Positions 52,401 through 53,420 of a stretch of 53,420 nucleotides of DNA are shown here, one piece after another; the stretch's first letter is position 1, and every line of letters begins with the position of its first letter. Made by a program: the position numbers and the translations under genes. The notes under the pieces are model-generated. The model saw only the letters and a list, made by a program, of their open reading frames with translations. It made no database searches and was not told the origin of the DNA. The DNA lies in contig NZ_RAVT01000005.1 in NCBI RefSeq assembly GCF_013464915.1, positions 44,031-97,450 on the forward strand, in the 5' to 3' direction. This DNA comes from Stenotrophomonas maltophilia (GTDB lineage: Bacteria; Pseudomonadota; Gammaproteobacteria; Xanthomonadales; Xanthomonadaceae).

Positions 52401-53420
52401 ATCACCACTTCCTTCGAACCGTTGGCGAACGCACCGTCACCCATCAGCACCTGGTAGTCCTGCGCAGCGTTGACCGCCCAGCACGAGATGTCAGCCAGCG
52501 CGATGTCCAGGCACTTGGCTGCCCAGGCAGGCGAATCCTTCGGCAACAGCAGGCCCAGCAGGCCGCCCGGATTGCCGTTGTTGATGTTGTAGATGTAGCT
52601 GTCGGAGGTGACGCCACCGATCAGGGTCAAGTGCGAGCTGCCGCCGGTAGCGGCGCCGCCGAGGCCATTGAGCGTGCTGCCGACCGGCGACAGGTTCACC
52701 ACCGGCAGGCCCAGCACGTTGACCGTTGAATAGGTCTGCATCACGTTGGCGTTGCTGAGCTTGAGGTTGCCGTTGCTCAGGTAGCCGTTGCCACCGAACA
52801 GGCTGGTGGTGGTCGGGCCGATCAGCTGGCCGACATTGCCGACCAGGCCGCCGGTGCCGATGACCAGGCCCGCATTCGGATCCGCTGCGGCGGGGGCCTT
52901 CGGGCTGGTGGGTGGAATCGCAGAAGGCTTGGTCAGGCCCAGGCCGCCCAGCGTGTCACCGACCAGACCGCCGACCGCGCTGCCCAGATTGCCAAGGGTG
53001 CCATTGAGGTTGCCGTTGAGCAGGTTGCCCACGGCGCTGCCGACGTTGCCGAGCGTGTTGCCGAGCAGGCCACCCAGGCCAGTGCCGGAGCCGGTGGCGC
53101 CATTGAGCAGGCCACCGACGGAACCGACCGTGTTGTTGAGCGTGCCGCCGACCGCGGTGCCGACGCTGCCAACCGTGCCGCCGACGGCGCCTACGGTGTT
53201 GTTGAGCGTGCCGCCTACGGCGCCGCCCACACTGCCGACGGTGCCGTTGAGCGCTCCGCCCACCGCGCCGCCGACCGTACCCACGGCGCCATTCAGTGCG
53301 CCACCCACGGCGCCCACCGTGTTGTTGAGCGTGCCGCCCACGGCACCGCCGACGCTACCGACCGTGCCATTGAGGGCTCCGCCAACCGCACCTCCGACGG
53401 TGCCTGCGGCGCCGTTCAGT
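49451..53420 (-). CDS. Trimeric autotransporter adhesin (YadA-like), N-terminus outside the window
   Basis: At least 1322 residues; the frame is open to the window edge, so start and signal peptide lie beyond it. From the N-terminal side it has a Gly/Val/Asn-rich repeat region, a unique segment (about 52300-52900), then alternating YadA-type head repeats (SIAVGAGSLADRANSVSIGA, SVALGAGSVA and similar) and necks (TDAVNVGQL), and a C-terminal anchor ending AVGAGIQW. The anchor is a four-stranded part of a trimeric 12-strand barrel through which the passenger is exported; the surface-exposed trimer is expected to mediate adhesion or biofilm formation. The following TpgA-like gene fits this class. 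Confidence 0.92.
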   Translation of the reverse strand, partial: LNGAAGTVGGAVGGALNGTVGSVGGAVGGTLNNTVGAVGGALNGAVGTVGGAVGGALNGTVGSVGGAVGGTLNNTVGAVGGTVGSVGTAVGGTLNNTVGSVGGLLNGATGSGTGLGGLLGNTLGNVGSAVGNLLNGNLNGTLGNLGSAVGGLVGDTLGGLGLTKPSAIPPTSPKAPAAADPNAGLVIGTGGLVGNVGQLIGPTTTSLFGGNGYLSNGNLKLSNANVMQTYSTVNVLGLPVVNLSPVGSTLNGLGGAATGGSSHLTLIGGVTSDSYIYNINNGNPGGLLGLLLPKDSPAWAAKCLDIALADISCWAVNAAQDYQVLMGDGAFANGSKEVVIGANARHELPKVDANVAFPGDGVNDPSNPTGVPTADYAARMGHSVIVGDSAVGTANGQTLLGAEATSNQANSVALGYRSAALRGAQASYTAYGLTAPQVSAGEVSVGTAGGGERQITNVAAGSVNTDAVNVAQLKGAISLINGVADAAVTYDLDAGGNPNYRRVTLGAGTGTTTIGNLAGGAITAGSLEAVNGGQLAGTNAAIASFFGGRAAFDPASGVFTAPLFEISSISTGGAIAKGLYENATDAFAAVDGSLVNLNTQITDIRNGGTKYLRVNSTGTEAVASGTDSIAVGTNARATAANSIAVGAGSLADRANSVSIGAAGAERQVTNMAAGTAATDAVNVGQLQASEQGALRYDLNGDGSVNYASATLGQTGTATTLRNLGPGQVSATSSEAINGAQLFAANQAVATHLGGGAAVNASGVLTAPTYSINNVAANGTITKGNYNDVGTAFDAVSNSLANVADQTGEIDKLAVKYDVDGSGNVINSVSLKGTGSGAVKVTNVAAGSILAGSSDAITGDQLFSTNSTIANYFGGTTAYNGTTNVWTAPKFSISSIATDGTFTSGDYNNVTAAFTAVDGSLKILNQRITNGGGGSAYLAVNSTAAAATAAGAEAVAVGPQASAAGASSVAVGNGASASAGNSVALGAGSVASVGAQSGYTGAYGQTGASNSAGEVSVGSSGSERKITHVADGSDTYDATNVGQLKNGVNYAIDESKKYTDQKIQNITNVAGSFRANNTNNLADPSASGANSAAGGAGSTAAGANSTALGNGSQAQADNSVALGAGSVANRANTVSVGASGAERQVVNVADGSQATDAVNVRQLQASQQGTIRYDTTVNGATNYNSVTLGSTTSGPTTVRNVAAGTAGTDAVNVDQLKSGMAQTLDWSKAYTDERMGGFERDLRKTDNRASAGIASAMATAALPQPSEAGRSMASVAAGSYNGESGVAIGISGVSEGGRWIYKFSGSTNSRGEAGVAVGAGIQW
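52905..53420 (-). repeat. Gly/Val-rich 11- and 15-residue repeats in the adhesin
   Basis: Encodes repeated units of the types TLNNTVGAVGG (11 residues) and ALNGTVGSVGGAVGG (15 residues), grading into a looser LGNTLGNVGSAVG region. The DNA repeats near-identical 33- and 45-base units and runs to the window edge, so the full number is unknown. Confidence 0.8.

Noticed and set aside
50339-52729. A 796-codon plus-strand open frame within the adhesin gene
   Set aside because: Arises from repeated codons of the adhesin on the other strand; no recognised domain.
52905-53420. Regular short repeats that could suggest a CRISPR array or satellite
   Set aside because: Units have no unique spacers and keep a reading frame encoding adhesin repeats.

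Overview
The window is high-GC proteobacterial DNA, most likely from Stenotrophomonas (S. maltophilia complex). The reasons are the many intergenic GTAG-type palindromes, the split entB/entB' siderophore operon, several TonB-dependent receptors, and promoter sequences of xanthomonad type. No rRNA, tRNA, CRISPR, transposase or phage gene was seen. Names and functions come from reading the sequence against remembered families; no database search was run.

Region 1 (1-11.1 kb, minus strand) is a catecholate siderophore operon: MFS exporter, entC, entE, entB (isochorismatase), entB' (free aryl carrier protein), entF and entA. Every junction overlaps by a few bases and a Fur-like box lies upstream. 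Next come a small membrane protein (DUF3817 type) with its own Fur-like box, and a luciferase-like oxidoreductase. Region 2 (11.2-15.1 kb, plus) has a GNAT acetyltransferase, a thioredoxin-fold lipoprotein and a sodA-flavin reductase-TPR operon. The sodA promoter carries a near-ideal SoxR box. Region 3 (15.1-18.1 kb) is an acyl desaturase and its ferredoxin-type reductase, divergent from a FabR/DesT-like repressor across a nested palindrome.

Region 4 (18.3-23.0 kb) is a manganese locus: a TonB-dependent receptor, an overlapping periplasmic thioredoxin-like gene, mntR and mntH. The receptor gene and mntH carry the same MntR-type operator, which suggests an outer-membrane manganese import route not described for this organism as far as I know. 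Region 5 (23.2-27.5 kb, minus) is nrdA-nrdB-flavodoxin-thioredoxin, a class I ribonucleotide reductase operon with two NrdR-like boxes and a long leader.

Region 6 (27.9-34.4 kb) has a quinone oxidoreductase-like dehydrogenase, a large TonB receptor, betT and a VOC protein. Region 7 (34.5-39.0 kb) is a Fur-boxed ECF sigma factor, a FecR-like anti-sigma factor and a TonB receptor with an STN signalling domain (probably heme or hemophore). Region 8 (39.2-44.1 kb) has the mdtJ-mdtI SMR pair divergent from a LysR regulator, an M14 carboxypeptidase and a Fur-boxed fecA-like receptor. Region 9 (44.1-48.4 kb) has a ClC-type channel with CBS domains, an MgtC-family protein, a MerR regulator divergent from a methyltransferase, and a small unknown protein. 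Region 10 (48.5 kb to the end, minus) is a trimeric autotransporter adhesin, cut by the window edge, followed by its probable TpgA-type anchoring lipoprotein.

The dominant theme is metal acquisition and its oxidative consequences: four Fur-like sites, two MntR-like sites, one SoxR site, four TonB receptors, Mn-superoxide dismutase and ribonucleotide reductase.
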